A stretch of 64,000 nt of DNA from Streptomyces sp. NBC_01283 (GTDB taxonomy: Bacteria; Actinomycetota; Actinomycetes; Streptomycetales; Streptomycetaceae): positions 5,679,001 to 5,743,000 of the forward strand of contig NZ_CP108430.1 of the NCBI RefSeq assembly GCF_041435335.1, written 5' to 3'. Under the pieces are notes generated by a model, which saw nothing but the letters and a program-made list of their open reading frames with translations, was not told where the DNA came from and did not search any database. Made by a program: the position numbers and the translations under genes. Shown in pieces: positions 27,111 to 36,044 of this stretch. Every line of letters starts with the position of its first letter. The stretch's first letter is position 1.

Positions 27111-27566
27111 GGCGTAATCCGTCCTCGGGACAGCGGATGCGGGGGTGGTCGAGCCCAATGTGAAGCTGTATACGAATCAAAGGGTGCTCGGCTGCGCCGA
27201 CTTGAGAAGTGCCGCCTCACGCTGTAGAGCACCGTCGATTGACTCTATTCCGCTGCATGCCCGACGGGAACGGGCGGTAAGCGTGACCTAACCCACGGTG
27301 CGGCAGCACAGGGGGCGCACGGGTTCATGACGTCCACCAAGTGGACGGTGGGACGCGCCTGTTGACCATGCCTACGGGCGGGCGCACATGTCCGGATAGC
27401 GGATCCACGGGCCTGCATAGTGTACTTGGCCTGTTCAAGTCAAGGTCTGTCTTTTCTTTCGTATCTCCGGTCCAATGTCGTCACTTGTGACGCGTATCGC
27501 GCGCGGACCTCCTCCGACCGGGACTTCGGCCCGCCTTCGCGCGGACGCGGGGGAGGACAGCATCAA
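27111..27566. other. Divergent promoter region, small membrane protein / M6 protease
   Basis: 456 bp with lower GC than the surroundings and no supported gene. It holds a dyad GTCAC-TT-GTGAC at 27480-27491, a TTGACC at 27362-27367 and CATAGT near 27416, any of which could belong to the protease promoter. The ribosome binding site GGGAGGA lies at about 27550. I cannot assign a definite start of transcription. Confidence 0.4.
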
Positions 27567-29978
27567 GTGACAGTCAGAAGACGGACGTTCAGAGCCACCG
27601 CGGCTGCCGTGGCGATGGCCACGGCAGCCGCCACGTTCTCGGCAGCCGCCGCATCGGCCGACAGCGGGCCGACCGGAGCTCCCGCCATCGACCGGCAGGA
27701 CCCGGGCAGGACCAAGGCGCAGGTCGACCACGACCTCGACGGGCCCTTCAGCAAGCAGCAGGCCCAGGAGCGGCAGGCGGCCCTTCAGCAGCTCGTCAAG
27801 GGCGACGCCAAGGTCCAGAAGCGCGGCGGCTCCCAGGTCGTGAAGCTCGACGACAAGAAGTACGTCGAGCTGGGCCGGGAGAAGACCGACAAGATCTTCA
27901 CGATCCTGGTCGAGTTCGGGGACAAGGTGGACGACACCACCATGTACGACCCCGACGGTCCGGACGGTCCTGAGGCGCCGGTCAAGAAGTACGGCGGCAA
28001 GCCCGGCCCGGCGCACAACAAGATAGCGAAGCCGGACCGTGCGAAGGACAACAGCACGGCCTGGCAGAAGGACTACAACAAGAAGCACTTCCAGGACCTC
28101 TACTTCGGTGAGGGCAAGGACTCCACGGGCAAGAAGAAGGAGTCCCTGAAGACCTACTACGAGAAGACCTCGTCCGGCCGTTACTCGGTCGACGGTGAGG
28201 TCTCCGACTGGGTCAAGGTCGACTACAACGAGGCGCGTTACGGCTCGAACTACTGCGGCGACACCAACTGCCCGAACGTCTGGGACGCGGTCAAGGACGG
28301 CGTCACCGCCTGGACCAAGGACCAGAAGGCCCAGGGCCGCACGGACGCCCAGATCAAGGCGGACCTCGCCAAGTACGACCTCTGGGACCGTTACGACTTC
28401 GACGGCGACGGCAACTTCAACGAGCCGGACGGCTACATCGACCACTTCCAGCTCGTGCACGCGGGCGAGGACGAGTCGGCCGGCGGCGGCGCCGAGGGCG
28501 AGAACGCCCTGTGGGCGCACCGCTGGTACGCGTACGGCAACGACGCGGGCAACACCGGCCCCGGCAACAACAAGGCCGGCGGCACGCAGATCGGTGACTC
28601 CGGCATCTGGGTCGGCGACTACACGATGCAGCCGGAGAACGGCGGCCTCGGCGTCTTCGCCCACGAGTACGGCCACGACCTGGGCCTGCCCGACCTGTAC
28701 GACACCTCGGGCAAGGGCGAGAACTCGGTCGGTTTCTGGTCGCTGATGTCGGCCGGTTCCTGGCTCGGCACCGGCAAGGACGCCATCGGTGACCTGCCCG
28801 GCGACATGACCGCCTGGGACAAGTTCCAGCTGGGCTGGCTCGACTACGCCAAGGCCAAGGCCGCGACGACGTCCGAGCACAAGCTGGGCGTCTCGGAGTA
28901 CAACACCCGGCACCGCCAGGCGCTCGTCGTCGACCTGCCGAAGAAGGCCGTCACCACCAAGGTCACCAAGCCCACCGAGGGCTCCAAGCAGTGGTGGAGC
29001 GACCAGGGCGACGACCTCAAGAACACCCTGACGCGCCCGGTCGACCTGACCGGCAAGTCCAAGGCCGAGCTCACGCTCGACGGTTGGTGGGACATCGAGG
29101 CCAACTACGACTACCTCTACACCGAGGTGTCGACGGACGGCGGCGCCAACTGGACGCCCGTGGACGGCACTGCCGACGGCAAGCCCATCACGCGCGACGC
29201 CGGTGACAAGCCCGCGTTGACCGGTGTCTCGGGTGCGTACAAGAAGCTCGCGTTCCCGCTCGACGCGTACGCCGGCAAGAAGATCGACGTCCGTTTCCGT
29301 TACTCGACGGACGGCGGCGCGGGCGGCAAGGGCTTCGCGGCCGACGCGCTCGCGGTCACCGCGGACGGCGCCAAGGTCTTCGAGGACGGCGCCGAGGGCG
29401 ACGACAACGGCTGGACGGCGAAGGGCTTTTCGCGCATCGGCGAGTCCTTCACCAAGAACTACGACCAGTACTACCTCGCCGAGAACCGCCAGTACGTGTC
29501 GTACGACAAGACCCTCAAGGTCGGCCCGTACAACTTCGGTTTCTCCGCGTCGCGTCCGGACTGGGTGGAGCACTACCCGTACCAGACCGGCCTCATGGTC
29601 TGGCAGTGGGACACCTCGCAGAAGGACAACAACACCAGCGCGCACCCCGGCCAGGGCCTGATCCTGCCGGTGGACGCGCACGCCAAGCCGCTGAAGTGGA
29701 AGGACGGCACGCTCCTCCGCAACAAGATCCAGCCGTTCGACGCGCCCTTCAGCAAGTTCGCGACGGACAAGTTCACGCTCCACAACGCGGACGTCGCGCT
29801 GAAGATCAAGTCCCAGAAGGGTGTCCCGGTCTTCGACGACCACAAGGGCACCTACTGGTACAAGGAGAACGGCACGGGAAGTGTCAAGGTCACTGACACC
29901 AACACCCAGATCAAGATCATCAAGCAGCCGAAGGATGGCTCCTCGATCACGGTCCAGGTCGGCCCCTCCAAGAAGTAA
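27567..29978 (+). CDS. Secreted M6 metalloprotease, immune inhibitor A type
   Basis: 803 residues from GTG 27567 (VTVRRRTFRATAAAVAM), giving a Sec signal peptide cut near ASADSG at ~33. The zinc motif HEYGHDLGLPD is at 366-376 (H366, E367, H370), followed by GFWSLMSAGSW as Met-turn. A propeptide precedes it, and beta-rich C-terminal domains follow (GGKGFAADALAVTADG is a typical jelly-roll strand set). Acidic DxDGDG segments (DFDGDGNFNEPDG) near 278-290 suggest Ca2+ binding. It would digest extracellular protein in the mycelium. The earlier open codons to 27420 lack a ribosome binding site. A strong terminator follows. Confidence 0.93.
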   Translation: MTVRRRTFRATAAAVAMATAAATFSAAAASADSGPTGAPAIDRQDPGRTKAQVDHDLDGPFSKQQAQERQAALQQLVKGDAKVQKRGGSQVVKLDDKKYVELGREKTDKIFTILVEFGDKVDDTTMYDPDGPDGPEAPVKKYGGKPGPAHNKIAKPDRAKDNSTAWQKDYNKKHFQDLYFGEGKDSTGKKKESLKTYYEKTSSGRYSVDGEVSDWVKVDYNEARYGSNYCGDTNCPNVWDAVKDGVTAWTKDQKAQGRTDAQIKADLAKYDLWDRYDFDGDGNFNEPDGYIDHFQLVHAGEDESAGGGAEGENALWAHRWYAYGNDAGNTGPGNNKAGGTQIGDSGIWVGDYTMQPENGGLGVFAHEYGHDLGLPDLYDTSGKGENSVGFWSLMSAGSWLGTGKDAIGDLPGDMTAWDKFQLGWLDYAKAKAATTSEHKLGVSEYNTRHRQALVVDLPKKAVTTKVTKPTEGSKQWWSDQGDDLKNTLTRPVDLTGKSKAELTLDGWWDIEANYDYLYTEVSTDGGANWTPVDGTADGKPITRDAGDKPALTGVSGAYKKLAFPLDAYAGKKIDVRFRYSTDGGAGGKGFAADALAVTADGAKVFEDGAEGDDNGWTAKGFSRIGESFTKNYDQYYLAENRQYVSYDKTLKVGPYNFGFSASRPDWVEHYPYQTGLMVWQWDTSQKDNNTSAHPGQGLILPVDAHAKPLKWKDGTLLRNKIQPFDAPFSKFATDKFTLHNADVALKIKSQKGVPVFDDHKGTYWYKENGTGSVKVTDTNTQIKIIKQPKDGSSITVQVGPSKK

Positions 29979-30004
29979 TTAGCGTTTCCGCAGGTCAAGA
30001 CATG

Positions 30005-30045
30005 ATCGGTCGTCGCCCTCTAGCGGGCGGCGGCCGATCGTGTTT
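30005..30045 (+). terminator. Rho-independent terminator of the M6 protease gene
   Basis: A 15-bp stem with two or three G-U pairs, left arm GATCGGTCGTCGCCC, loop of 6 nt, right arm GGGCGGCGGCCGATC, then GTGTTT. It begins 26 nt after the stop codon. Confidence 0.85.
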
Positions 30046-30134
30046 AGGTGCGTCCTGTGGATTTCTTATTGACACGGGGCTCGGCTGTATCGGACCTGGG
30101 CCTCGTGCGACGTCTCACGGGGGTGTGACCAGCC

Positions 30135-30464
30135 ATGTCCGCAGGAGGTTTCAGCAAGCTGCCGAACGGCAGCGTGGTGGTGGCTCTGACCCTGCCGAGC
30201 CCGGTCATGGGCGGCGGCAACGTCCGGATGATCGTCCACGCGGTGAACCGCGCGAGGGCGCTGACACGGCTTCGGAACCTGGGCATGCGAGCCGTCTATC
30301 TGCGGGGCAACGCGGAGCCGCCCACGCCGGACGAGATCACGGCGGTGCTGCACCACCCGGACGGCCTGATATGGCGTACGGCGCCGGACGGCGCGGCCGA
30401 GCTGTGGCATCCCATCAGGGCCCTCAAGCGCCAGAGACCGGGCGTCAGGCCTTCCGAGGTGTGA
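30135..30464 (+). CDS. Conserved Streptomyces hypothetical protein
   Basis: 109 residues, basic, soluble. No domain is recognised. The first half has a regular beta-strand look (NGSVVVALTLPSP, NVRMIVHAVNRARALTRLRNLGMRAVYLRG) and the second half a DEITAVLHHPDGLIWRT segment. ATG 30135 is the first plausible start in a coding-biased frame. It stands alone between the protease terminator and the convergent pncA gene, whose stop is only 16 bp away. Confidence 0.65.
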   Translation: MSAGGFSKLPNGSVVVALTLPSPVMGGGNVRMIVHAVNRARALTRLRNLGMRAVYLRGNAEPPTPDEITAVLHHPDGLIWRTAPDGAAELWHPIRALKRQRPGVRPSEV

Positions 30465-30480
30465 GCGGGGGACCGCGGGG

Positions 30481-31065
30481 CTAGACGACCGGCTTCCCGG
30501 TCAGCTCGACCCCGGCCGCCCGCAGCTCCTCGATGGCCCGCTCGGTGGACTTCTCGGACACCCCGGCGGTCAGGTCGAGCAGGACCGTCGTGGCGAAGCC
30601 CTCCCGGACCGCGTCCAGCGCCGTGGCGCGCACACAGTGGTCGGTGGCGAGCCCCACCACGTCCAGCTCGGTGATCTTCCGGTCCCGCAGCCAGTCGGCC
30701 AGCGACACGCCGTTCTCGTCGGCCCCCTCGAAGCCGCTGTAGGCGGCGGAGTACGCACCCTTGTCGAACACCGCGTCGATGGCCCCGGACGCCACGACCG
30801 GCGCGAAATTCGGGTGGAACCCCGTCCCCTCGGTGCCCGCCACGCAGTGCGGCGGCCAGGAGCGGACGTAGTCGGGCTGGTCGGAGAAGTGGTCGCCCGG
30901 CTCGATGTGGTGGTCACGGGTGGCCACTACGTGCCGGTAGCCCGCCGGTGCCTGGCCGATCAGCTCGGTGATCGCGGCGGCCACGTCGGCACCCCCCGCG
31001 ACCGCGAGGCTGCCGCCCTCGCAGAAGTCGTTCTGCACATCGACGACGATCAGGGCGCGGCGCAT
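30481..31065 (-). CDS. pncA: Nicotinamidase (isochorismatase-fold)
   Basis: 194 residues, the usual length. It deamidates nicotinamide to nicotinate in NAD salvage. Seen: the catalytic Asp in VDVQNDFCEGGSLAV, the metal-binding region DHHIEPGDHF, the Lys in VFDKGAYSAAYSGFEG, and the nucleophilic Cys in GLATDHCVRATALDA. ATG 31065 is the start; frame upstream is non-coding. It lies on the same strand as pncB with 148 bp between, so the pair supplies both steps from nicotinamide to nicotinate mononucleotide. Confidence 0.94.
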   Translation of the reverse strand: MRRALIVVDVQNDFCEGGSLAVAGGADVAAAITELIGQAPAGYRHVVATRDHHIEPGDHFSDQPDYVRSWPPHCVAGTEGTGFHPNFAPVVASGAIDAVFDKGAYSAAYSGFEGADENGVSLADWLRDRKITELDVVGLATDHCVRATALDAVREGFATTVLLDLTAGVSEKSTERAIEELRAAGVELTGKPVV

Positions 31066-31213
31066 CGGGTGTCCTTCGGCTCGGCAAGGCTCGTAGGTGT
31101 TGGGGGAGGTCGGGGAGGGGGAGGGGGACTCGGCCGGATGAACCGAGCGTAGAGACTTCGCACGCGATGCGGGAGAGGGCGTTCGAGCGCCCTCTCTCCG
31201 CTCCGGCGCACAA

Positions 31214-32542
31214 TCAGATGTATTCCGTCGGAATGACGGCCTCGCCCTTCGACAGCTGCGTGGCCGACAGGGGAAGCCGCGCCCGCGCCGCCGCGTGCCG
31301 GTCGCGCACGGTGTCCAGCGGCTCGCGCGCCACCACCTCACCGCCCTTGACCAGCTCGACGAGGAGCTGGTGGTCGGCGAGCTCCACGGGCACCGCACCC
31401 GTGCCGATCACCTCGGCCTCGGCGACCCCGTGCTCGTCGGGCCGCCGGGCGGCCCACTTGCGGCCGCCCACCGACGACTTGGCGCCCAGCGACTTCTTGG
31501 CCACCGGCTCAAGCGGGGCCTTGGGGTCCGCCGAGTGGGCGCGGGCCACCAGTTTGTAGACCATCGAGCAGGTCGGGTGCCCGGACCCGGTGACGAGCTG
31601 CGTGCCCACGCCGTACGCGTCCACGGGCGCCGCGGCGAGCGAGGCGATGGCGTACTCGTCGAGGTCGGAGGTCACGACGATCTTCGTCTTCGTCGCGCCG
31701 AGCTCGTCCAGCTGGTCGCGCACCCGGTGCGCGACCAGGAGCAGGTCACCGGAGTCGATGCGCACGGCGCCGAGCTCGGGCCCGGCCACCTCGACGGCGG
31801 TACGGACGGCCTCGGTCACGTCGTACGTGTCGACGAGCAGGGTCGTGCCGGGGCCGAGCGAGTCGACCTGGGCCCGGAAGGCGTCGCGTTCGTTGTCGTG
31901 CAGCAGGGTGAAGGCGTGGGCCGACGTGCCGACCGTGGGGATGTCGTAGCGGAAGCCGGCCGCCAGGTCGGACGTGGTGGTGAAGCCGCCGACGTACGCG
32001 GCGCGCGAGGCGGCGACGGCCGCGAGCTCGTGCGTGCGGCGGGCGCCCATCTCGATCAGCGGGCGCTCCCCGGCGGCCGAGGCCATCCGGGATGCGGCGG
32101 CCGCGATCGCCGAGTCGTGGTTGAGGATGGAGAGGATCACCGTCTCCAGGAGCACGCACTCCGCGAAGGAGCCCTCGACGCGCAGGATCGGCGAGCCCGG
32201 GAAGTAGACCTCGCCCTCCGGATAGCCCCAGATGTCGCCGCCGAAGCGGTACGAGGCGAGCCACTGCAGGGTCTCCTCGTCCACGACACGGCGCTCGCGC
32301 AGGAACCCGATGACGTCGGCGTCGAAGCGGAAGTTCTCCACGGCGTCCAGGACCCGGCCCGTGCCGGCCACCACTCCATAGCGGCGCCCCTCGGGCAGTC
32401 TGCGCGTGAAGACCTCGAAGACGGAGCGCCGGTCGGCGGTGCCGGCCTTCAGCGCGGCCTGCAGCATCGTGAGCTCGTAGTGATCCGTGAAGAGCGCGGT
32501 CGACGGAACATCCACCGGCAGCCCAAGGTCCGCTGTGTTCAT
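31214..32542 (-). CDS. pncB: Nicotinate phosphoribosyltransferase
   Basis: 442 residues. It joins nicotinate to PRPP to give NaMN. Typical blocks are [13 protein letters not shown] at the N-terminus, [46 protein letters not shown], and [25 protein letters not shown] 32542 is used; the frame stays open to 32593 but that part overlaps the promoter region shared with divergent clpS. Upstream partner of pncA on the same strand. Confidence 0.95.
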   Translation of the reverse strand: MNTADLGLPVDVPSTALFTDHYELTMLQAALKAGTADRRSVFEVFTRRLPEGRRYGVVAGTGRVLDAVENFRFDADVIGFLRERRVVDEETLQWLASYRFGGDIWGYPEGEVYFPGSPILRVEGSFAECVLLETVILSILNHDSAIAAAASRMASAAGERPLIEMGARRTHELAAVAASRAAYVGGFTTTSDLAAGFRYDIPTVGTSAHAFTLLHDNERDAFRAQVDSLGPGTTLLVDTYDVTEAVRTAVEVAGPELGAVRIDSGDLLLVAHRVRDQLDELGATKTKIVVTSDLDEYAIASLAAAPVDAYGVGTQLVTGSGHPTCSMVYKLVARAHSADPKAPLEPVAKKSLGAKSSVGGRKWAARRPDEHGVAEAEVIGTGAVPVELADHQLLVELVKGGEVVAREPLDTVRDRHAAARARLPLSATQLSKGEAVIPTEYI

Positions 32543-32631
32543 ACGAAGGATGCTACCCCGCATCTCGTCACTCTGACGATTTCCTGAGTCCATTTGTGCG
32601 AGGCCCGCCTGCGGGTGGCAGCATGGGACAG

Positions 32632-32937
32632 GTGAGTACGGCTCCCGCAGAGATCACCCGCCCCGAATCGGCCGAAGAGACCTTCGCCGTCCCGGAGCCG
32701 GATGTCCCATGGATCACGCTCGTCCATAACGACCCGGTCAATTTGATGAGTTACGTGACCTATGTGTTCCAGTCCTACTTCGGGTACTCGAAGGAGAAGG
32801 CCACGAAGCTGATGATGGACGTCCATCACAAGGGCCGCGCGGTCGTCTCCACCGGCTCCCGGGAGGAGATGGAACGCGACGTACAGGCCATGCACGGATA
32901 CGGTCTGTGGGCCACCCTCCAGCAGGACCGGAAGTAG
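32632..32937 (+). CDS. clpS: ClpS adaptor of the Clp protease
   Basis: 101 residues. ClpS delivers N-degron substrates to ClpA/ClpC. Seen: the core [21 protein letters not shown], which forms the N-degron pocket, [33 protein letters not shown] and the closing GLWATL. GTG 32632 is chosen because CAGCAT at 32619-32624 sits 7 nt before it (leaderless pattern); ATG 32623 would add three residues but overlaps that box. It is divergent from pncB and followed 11 bp later by a DUF2017 gene, the usual actinobacterial arrangement. Confidence 0.93.
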   Translation: MSTAPAEITRPESAEETFAVPEPDVPWITLVHNDPVNLMSYVTYVFQSYFGYSKEKATKLMMDVHHKGRAVVSTGSREEMERDVQAMHGYGLWATLQQDRK

Positions 32938-32948
32938 CGACGCATCTG

Positions 32949-33545
32949 ATGCCAGGACAATTCGAAGCCATTCCCGGGGGCGGCGCGGCCGTCGCGCTCG
33001 ACGAGGTCGAGATCTCGATCATCCGGTCGCTCGCCGTGCAGCTCCTGGAGCTGATCGGTCCCGGCCCCGCCGAGGACGCTTCCGACGACCCTCTCGCGGA
33101 GCTGTTCGCGGAGGGCCCCAGCGAGCCGCCCACCGACCCGGTCCTCCAGCGGCTGCTGCCCGACGCGTATGGCGGTCCCGGCAGTGAGAAGGCGGATGAG
33201 GACGAACTGCGCGCGTACTCCTCGGAGTTCAGGCGCTTCACCGAGAACGACCTGCGGGCCAAGAAGCGCGACGACGCCCTCGTGGTGATCCGCAGCCTGG
33301 ACGCCATGACGTCGACGGGCGAGGGCGGCGCCGTCCTGAAGCTGTCCGCCGACGAGTCGCGGCACTGGCTCGGCGCGCTCAACGACCTCCGCCTCGCGAT
33401 CGGCGCCCGCCTGGAGGTGGCCGACGAGGAGGACACGGACCTCCTCTATCAGCTGCCGGACTCCGACCCGCGCAAGCCGATGGTGATGGCCTACCTCTGG
33501 CTCGGCGGTCTGCAGGAGACGCTGGTCGCCACCCTCATCGGTTAG
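32949..33545 (+). CDS. DUF2017 family protein, partner gene of clpS
   Basis: 198 residues, acidic and helical, soluble. DUF2017 proteins almost always follow clpS in actinobacteria, as here (11 bp spacing). Typical segments are VALDEVEISIIRSLAVQLLELIG, FRRFTENDLRAKKRDDALVVIRSL and ESRHWLGALNDLRLAIGARL. A link with ClpS-dependent proteolysis is suggested only by this conserved pairing; no activity is known to me. Confidence 0.85.
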   Translation: MPGQFEAIPGGGAAVALDEVEISIIRSLAVQLLELIGPGPAEDASDDPLAELFAEGPSEPPTDPVLQRLLPDAYGGPGSEKADEDELRAYSSEFRRFTENDLRAKKRDDALVVIRSLDAMTSTGEGGAVLKLSADESRHWLGALNDLRLAIGARLEVADEEDTDLLYQLPDSDPRKPMVMAYLWLGGLQETLVATLIG

Positions 33546-33906
33546 AAGTCACACGGAAACCGAGCGGGTCACCCGCAAAGTCGTTGTATGTAGCAGCGGT
33601 TACCTCTCGGTCGCTCATCGGACGCTCAAATCCGGATAACGATCGTGTCACTCCGTTGCCCATTTTTGATGCGGCAAGGGACTTTTGTCCGGTTCTTCTC
33701 GTGGCGTGGGCCACACGCCGCCCCTTCGATCACTGTTGCGGCCGTGATAAATCTTCACGACCACTCGGTGACGCCACCCATGTCACCGGTGGCGCTCGGG
33801 CCGGCAGACCGCCGGTAGCACTCCATCCATATCCGGGGGGATCAGGACCTGATCCGTGGCCATACGCAGACTGCGGGCACGGATCGGCGTGGAGAAAGGC
33901 GTCACC
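33546..33906 (+). promoter_or_regulatory. Leader/promoter region of the amino-acid permease gene
   Basis: 361 bp without a supported gene, less GC-rich than the flanks (GATAAATCTTCACGACC and similar). It includes a perfect dyad GGATCAG-GAC-CTGATCC at 33839-33855, about 50 bp before the permease ATG. This could be an operator or an RNA hairpin in the 5' UTR. No known riboswitch pattern is recognised. Confidence 0.45.
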
Positions 33907-35373
33907 ATGACCTCAGTGCAGGTCGAAGAGCACCACGACGGCAATGAGGCCGACGGAGCGGGCGGTTCGTCCGGTTCGTCAGGCGAGGGTTATCAGCGCG
34001 GGCTCGGCGCCCGGCAGATCCAGATGATCGCGATCGGCGGTGCCATCGGCACCGGCCTGTTCCTCGGCGCGGGCAAGGCCATTCACAAGGCCGGACCCAG
34101 CCTCATCCTGGCGTACGCCATCGCCGGCCTCGTCATCTTCTTCATCATGCGGGCCCTGGGCGAGCTGCTCATGTACCGCGCCGTGTCGGGCTCCTTCTCG
34201 GAGTACGCGCGTGAATTCATCGGCCCGTTCTTCGGGTACGTGACCGGCTGGACGTACTGGCTCTTCTGGGTCGTCACCGGCATCACGGAAGTCACGGCGG
34301 CCGCGCAGTACATGCAGTTCTGGACGCATGACTCCATTCCGCAATGGGCGTACGCGCTGATCTTCACGGTCATCCTGTACGGCGCCAACCTGATCTCCGT
34401 GAAGCTCTTCGGCGAGCTCGAGTTCTGGTTCTCGATGGTCAAGGTCACCGCGATCATCGGCATGATCCTCATCTGCGCCGGAATCCTCACCATCGGCTTC
34501 TCCGACGCCGGTGACACCGCCTCCGTGACCCACCTGTGGGACCAGGGCGGCTTCTTCCCGAACGGCATTGGCTCCACGCTGATGACGCTGCAGATCGTGA
34601 TGTTCGCCTTCCTCGCCGTCGAGCTCGTCGGCGTCACCGCGGGTGAGTCCAAGGACCCGAAGACGGTCCTGCCGAAGGCGATCAACACCGTGCCGTGGCG
34701 TATCGCCGTCTTCTACGTCGGCGCGCTCATCATGATCCTCTCGGTCGTGCCGTGGACGCAGTTCGTGCCGGGCGTCTCGCCGTTCGTCGCCGCCTTCGAC
34801 AAGATGGGTCTCGGCGTCGGCGCCGCGATCGTCAACTTCGTCGTCCTGACGGCCGCGCTCTCCTCCTGCAACTCCGGCATGTACTCCACCGGCCGCATGC
34901 TGCGTGACCTGGCGCTGAACGGCCAGGGCCCGCAGTTCTTCACCAAGCTCACGAAGAACGGCCTGCCGCTGGTCGGCACCACCTTCTCCGCCGCACTGAT
35001 GCTGGTCGGCGTCTGGATCAACTACCAGTGGCCGGGCGAGGCGTTCAACTACGTCGTCTCCTTCGCGACCATCTCCGGCATGTGGGCCTGGATCATGATC
35101 CTGGTCTGCCAGATCAAGTACCGCCGCAAGGCCGACCGCGGCGAGCTGCCGCAGTCCTCCTTCCGGGCGCCGGGCGCCCCGTACACGAGCTGGTTCGCGC
35201 TCGCCTTCATCGCGATGGTCATCGTGATGATGGGCATCGACAAGGACGCGCGGATCTCCCTCTACGCGGCCCCCGTCTGGGCGCTCATCCTGGGCGTCGG
35301 CTACCTGATCATGCAGCGCCGTGGCCCGCAGGCGGCCACCGGTGAGACCGCGCCGCAGGACGCGGTGAAGTAG
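33907..35373 (+). CDS. Amino-acid permease, APC superfamily (AAT family)
   Basis: 488 residues with twelve hydrophobic segments. The first segment holds the APC signature IAIGGAIGTGLFLGAGKAIHKAGPS; EYAREFIGPFFGYVTGWTYWLFW and AVELVGVTAGESKDP also match the GabP/ProY/AnsP group. A charged ~45-residue N-terminal tail rich in Gly/Ser precedes them. ATG 33907 has an AGAAAGG ribosome binding site. Likely a proton-coupled importer of an amino acid; which one is not readable. A perfect terminator hairpin follows. Confidence 0.9.
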   Translation: MTSVQVEEHHDGNEADGAGGSSGSSGEGYQRGLGARQIQMIAIGGAIGTGLFLGAGKAIHKAGPSLILAYAIAGLVIFFIMRALGELLMYRAVSGSFSEYAREFIGPFFGYVTGWTYWLFWVVTGITEVTAAAQYMQFWTHDSIPQWAYALIFTVILYGANLISVKLFGELEFWFSMVKVTAIIGMILICAGILTIGFSDAGDTASVTHLWDQGGFFPNGIGSTLMTLQIVMFAFLAVELVGVTAGESKDPKTVLPKAINTVPWRIAVFYVGALIMILSVVPWTQFVPGVSPFVAAFDKMGLGVGAAIVNFVVLTAALSSCNSGMYSTGRMLRDLALNGQGPQFFTKLTKNGLPLVGTTFSAALMLVGVWINYQWPGEAFNYVVSFATISGMWAWIMILVCQIKYRRKADRGELPQSSFRAPGAPYTSWFALAFIAMVIVMMGIDKDARISLYAAPVWALILGVGYLIMQRRGPQAATGETAPQDAVK

Positions 35374-35399
35374 TGCCGTAAGGCTGCATCCCAGCATGT

Positions 35400-35440
35400 G
35401 GGCCGGTCCGTACCACTCTTCGGTACGGACCGGCCCTTCT
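35400..35440 (+). terminator. Rho-independent terminator after the permease gene
   Basis: Perfect 15-bp stem GGGCCGGTCCGTACC (35400-35414) with its complement at 35422-35436 around a 7-nt loop, followed by TTCT. It ends just before the -10 box of the next gene. Confidence 0.9.
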
Positions 35441-35456
35441 GCTTATCCTGGCTGCC

Positions 35457-35879
35457 ATGCTGACCCTCACCCAGGCCCTCCACGACCAGATCGTCGCGCA
35501 CGCGCGCCAGGACCACCCCGACGAGGCCTGCGGTGTGGTCGCGGGCCCGGAGGGCACAGGCCGCCCCGAGCGCTTCATCCCGATGCTGAACGCCGCCCGC
35601 TCGCCCACGTTCTACGAGTTCGACTCGGGCGACCTCCTCAAGCTCTACCGCGAGATGGACGACCGCGACGAGGAGCCGGTGATCGTCTACCACTCGCACA
35701 CGGCGACCGAGGCCTACCCCTCGCGCACCGACATCACGTACGCCAACGAGCCGGGCGCCCACTACGTCCTGGTTTCCACGGCCGACACCGACGACGCGGG
35801 CGAGTTCCAGTTCCGCTCCTACCGGATCGTGGACGGCGAGGTCACCGAAGAAGAGGTGAAGGTCGTCCAGGCATACTGA
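35457..35879 (+). CDS. JAMM (M67) metalloprotease Mec, acting on CysO-cysteine
   Basis: 140 residues. The JAMM signature is complete: E23 in HPDEACGVV, and H79-S-H81 followed by seven residues, S89 and D92 (YHSHTATEAYPSRTD). In Mycobacterium, Mec+ releases new cysteine from the C-terminus of the sulfur carrier CysO. Here cysO-cysM lies 3.4 kb downstream with cobalamin transport genes between. TATCCT at 35444-35449 is 7 nt before ATG, so the message is probably leaderless. It could also trim the CysO C-terminus (see findings). Confidence 0.92.
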   Translation: MLTLTQALHDQIVAHARQDHPDEACGVVAGPEGTGRPERFIPMLNAARSPTFYEFDSGDLLKLYREMDDRDEEPVIVYHSHTATEAYPSRTDITYANEPGAHYVLVSTADTDDAGEFQFRSYRIVDGEVTEEEVKVVQAY

Positions 35880-35884
35880 GCTTC

Positions 35885-35995
35885 ACCTTTGAGGCGGCAG
35901 GACCCAGGAAGCCGGTGCGAATCCGGCACGGTCCCGCCACTGTGACCCCACCCTCCGCGGGCGGGGCAGTCAGGAACTGACCTGCCGCCTTCTTC
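35885..35995 (+). ncRNA. Cobalamin (B12) riboswitch
   Basis: The conserved B12-box region is present (AAGCCGGTGCGAATCCGGC, then CGGTCCCGCCACTGTGACC), followed by GGGCAGTCAGGAACTGACCTG. The closing stem pairs GGCGGCAGG at 35893-35901 with CCTGCCGCC at 35981-35989. About 20 nt further a hairpin CAGGGGA...TCCCCTG at about 36006-36027 lies directly before the GGAGGAGG ribosome binding site of btuF, so control is probably at translation or termination. High cobalamin should switch off btuFCD. Confidence 0.93.
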
Positions 35996-36044
35996 TCCCA
36001 CGACGCAGGGGACGCGGAAATCCCCTGGAGGAGGCAGCTCAGCC

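Noticed and set aside
27435..29843. 802-codon open frame antisense to the M6 protease
   Set aside because: The composition is mirror-image Val/Leu/Asp-rich without any motif, and the sense strand encodes a complete protease with signal peptide and zinc site.
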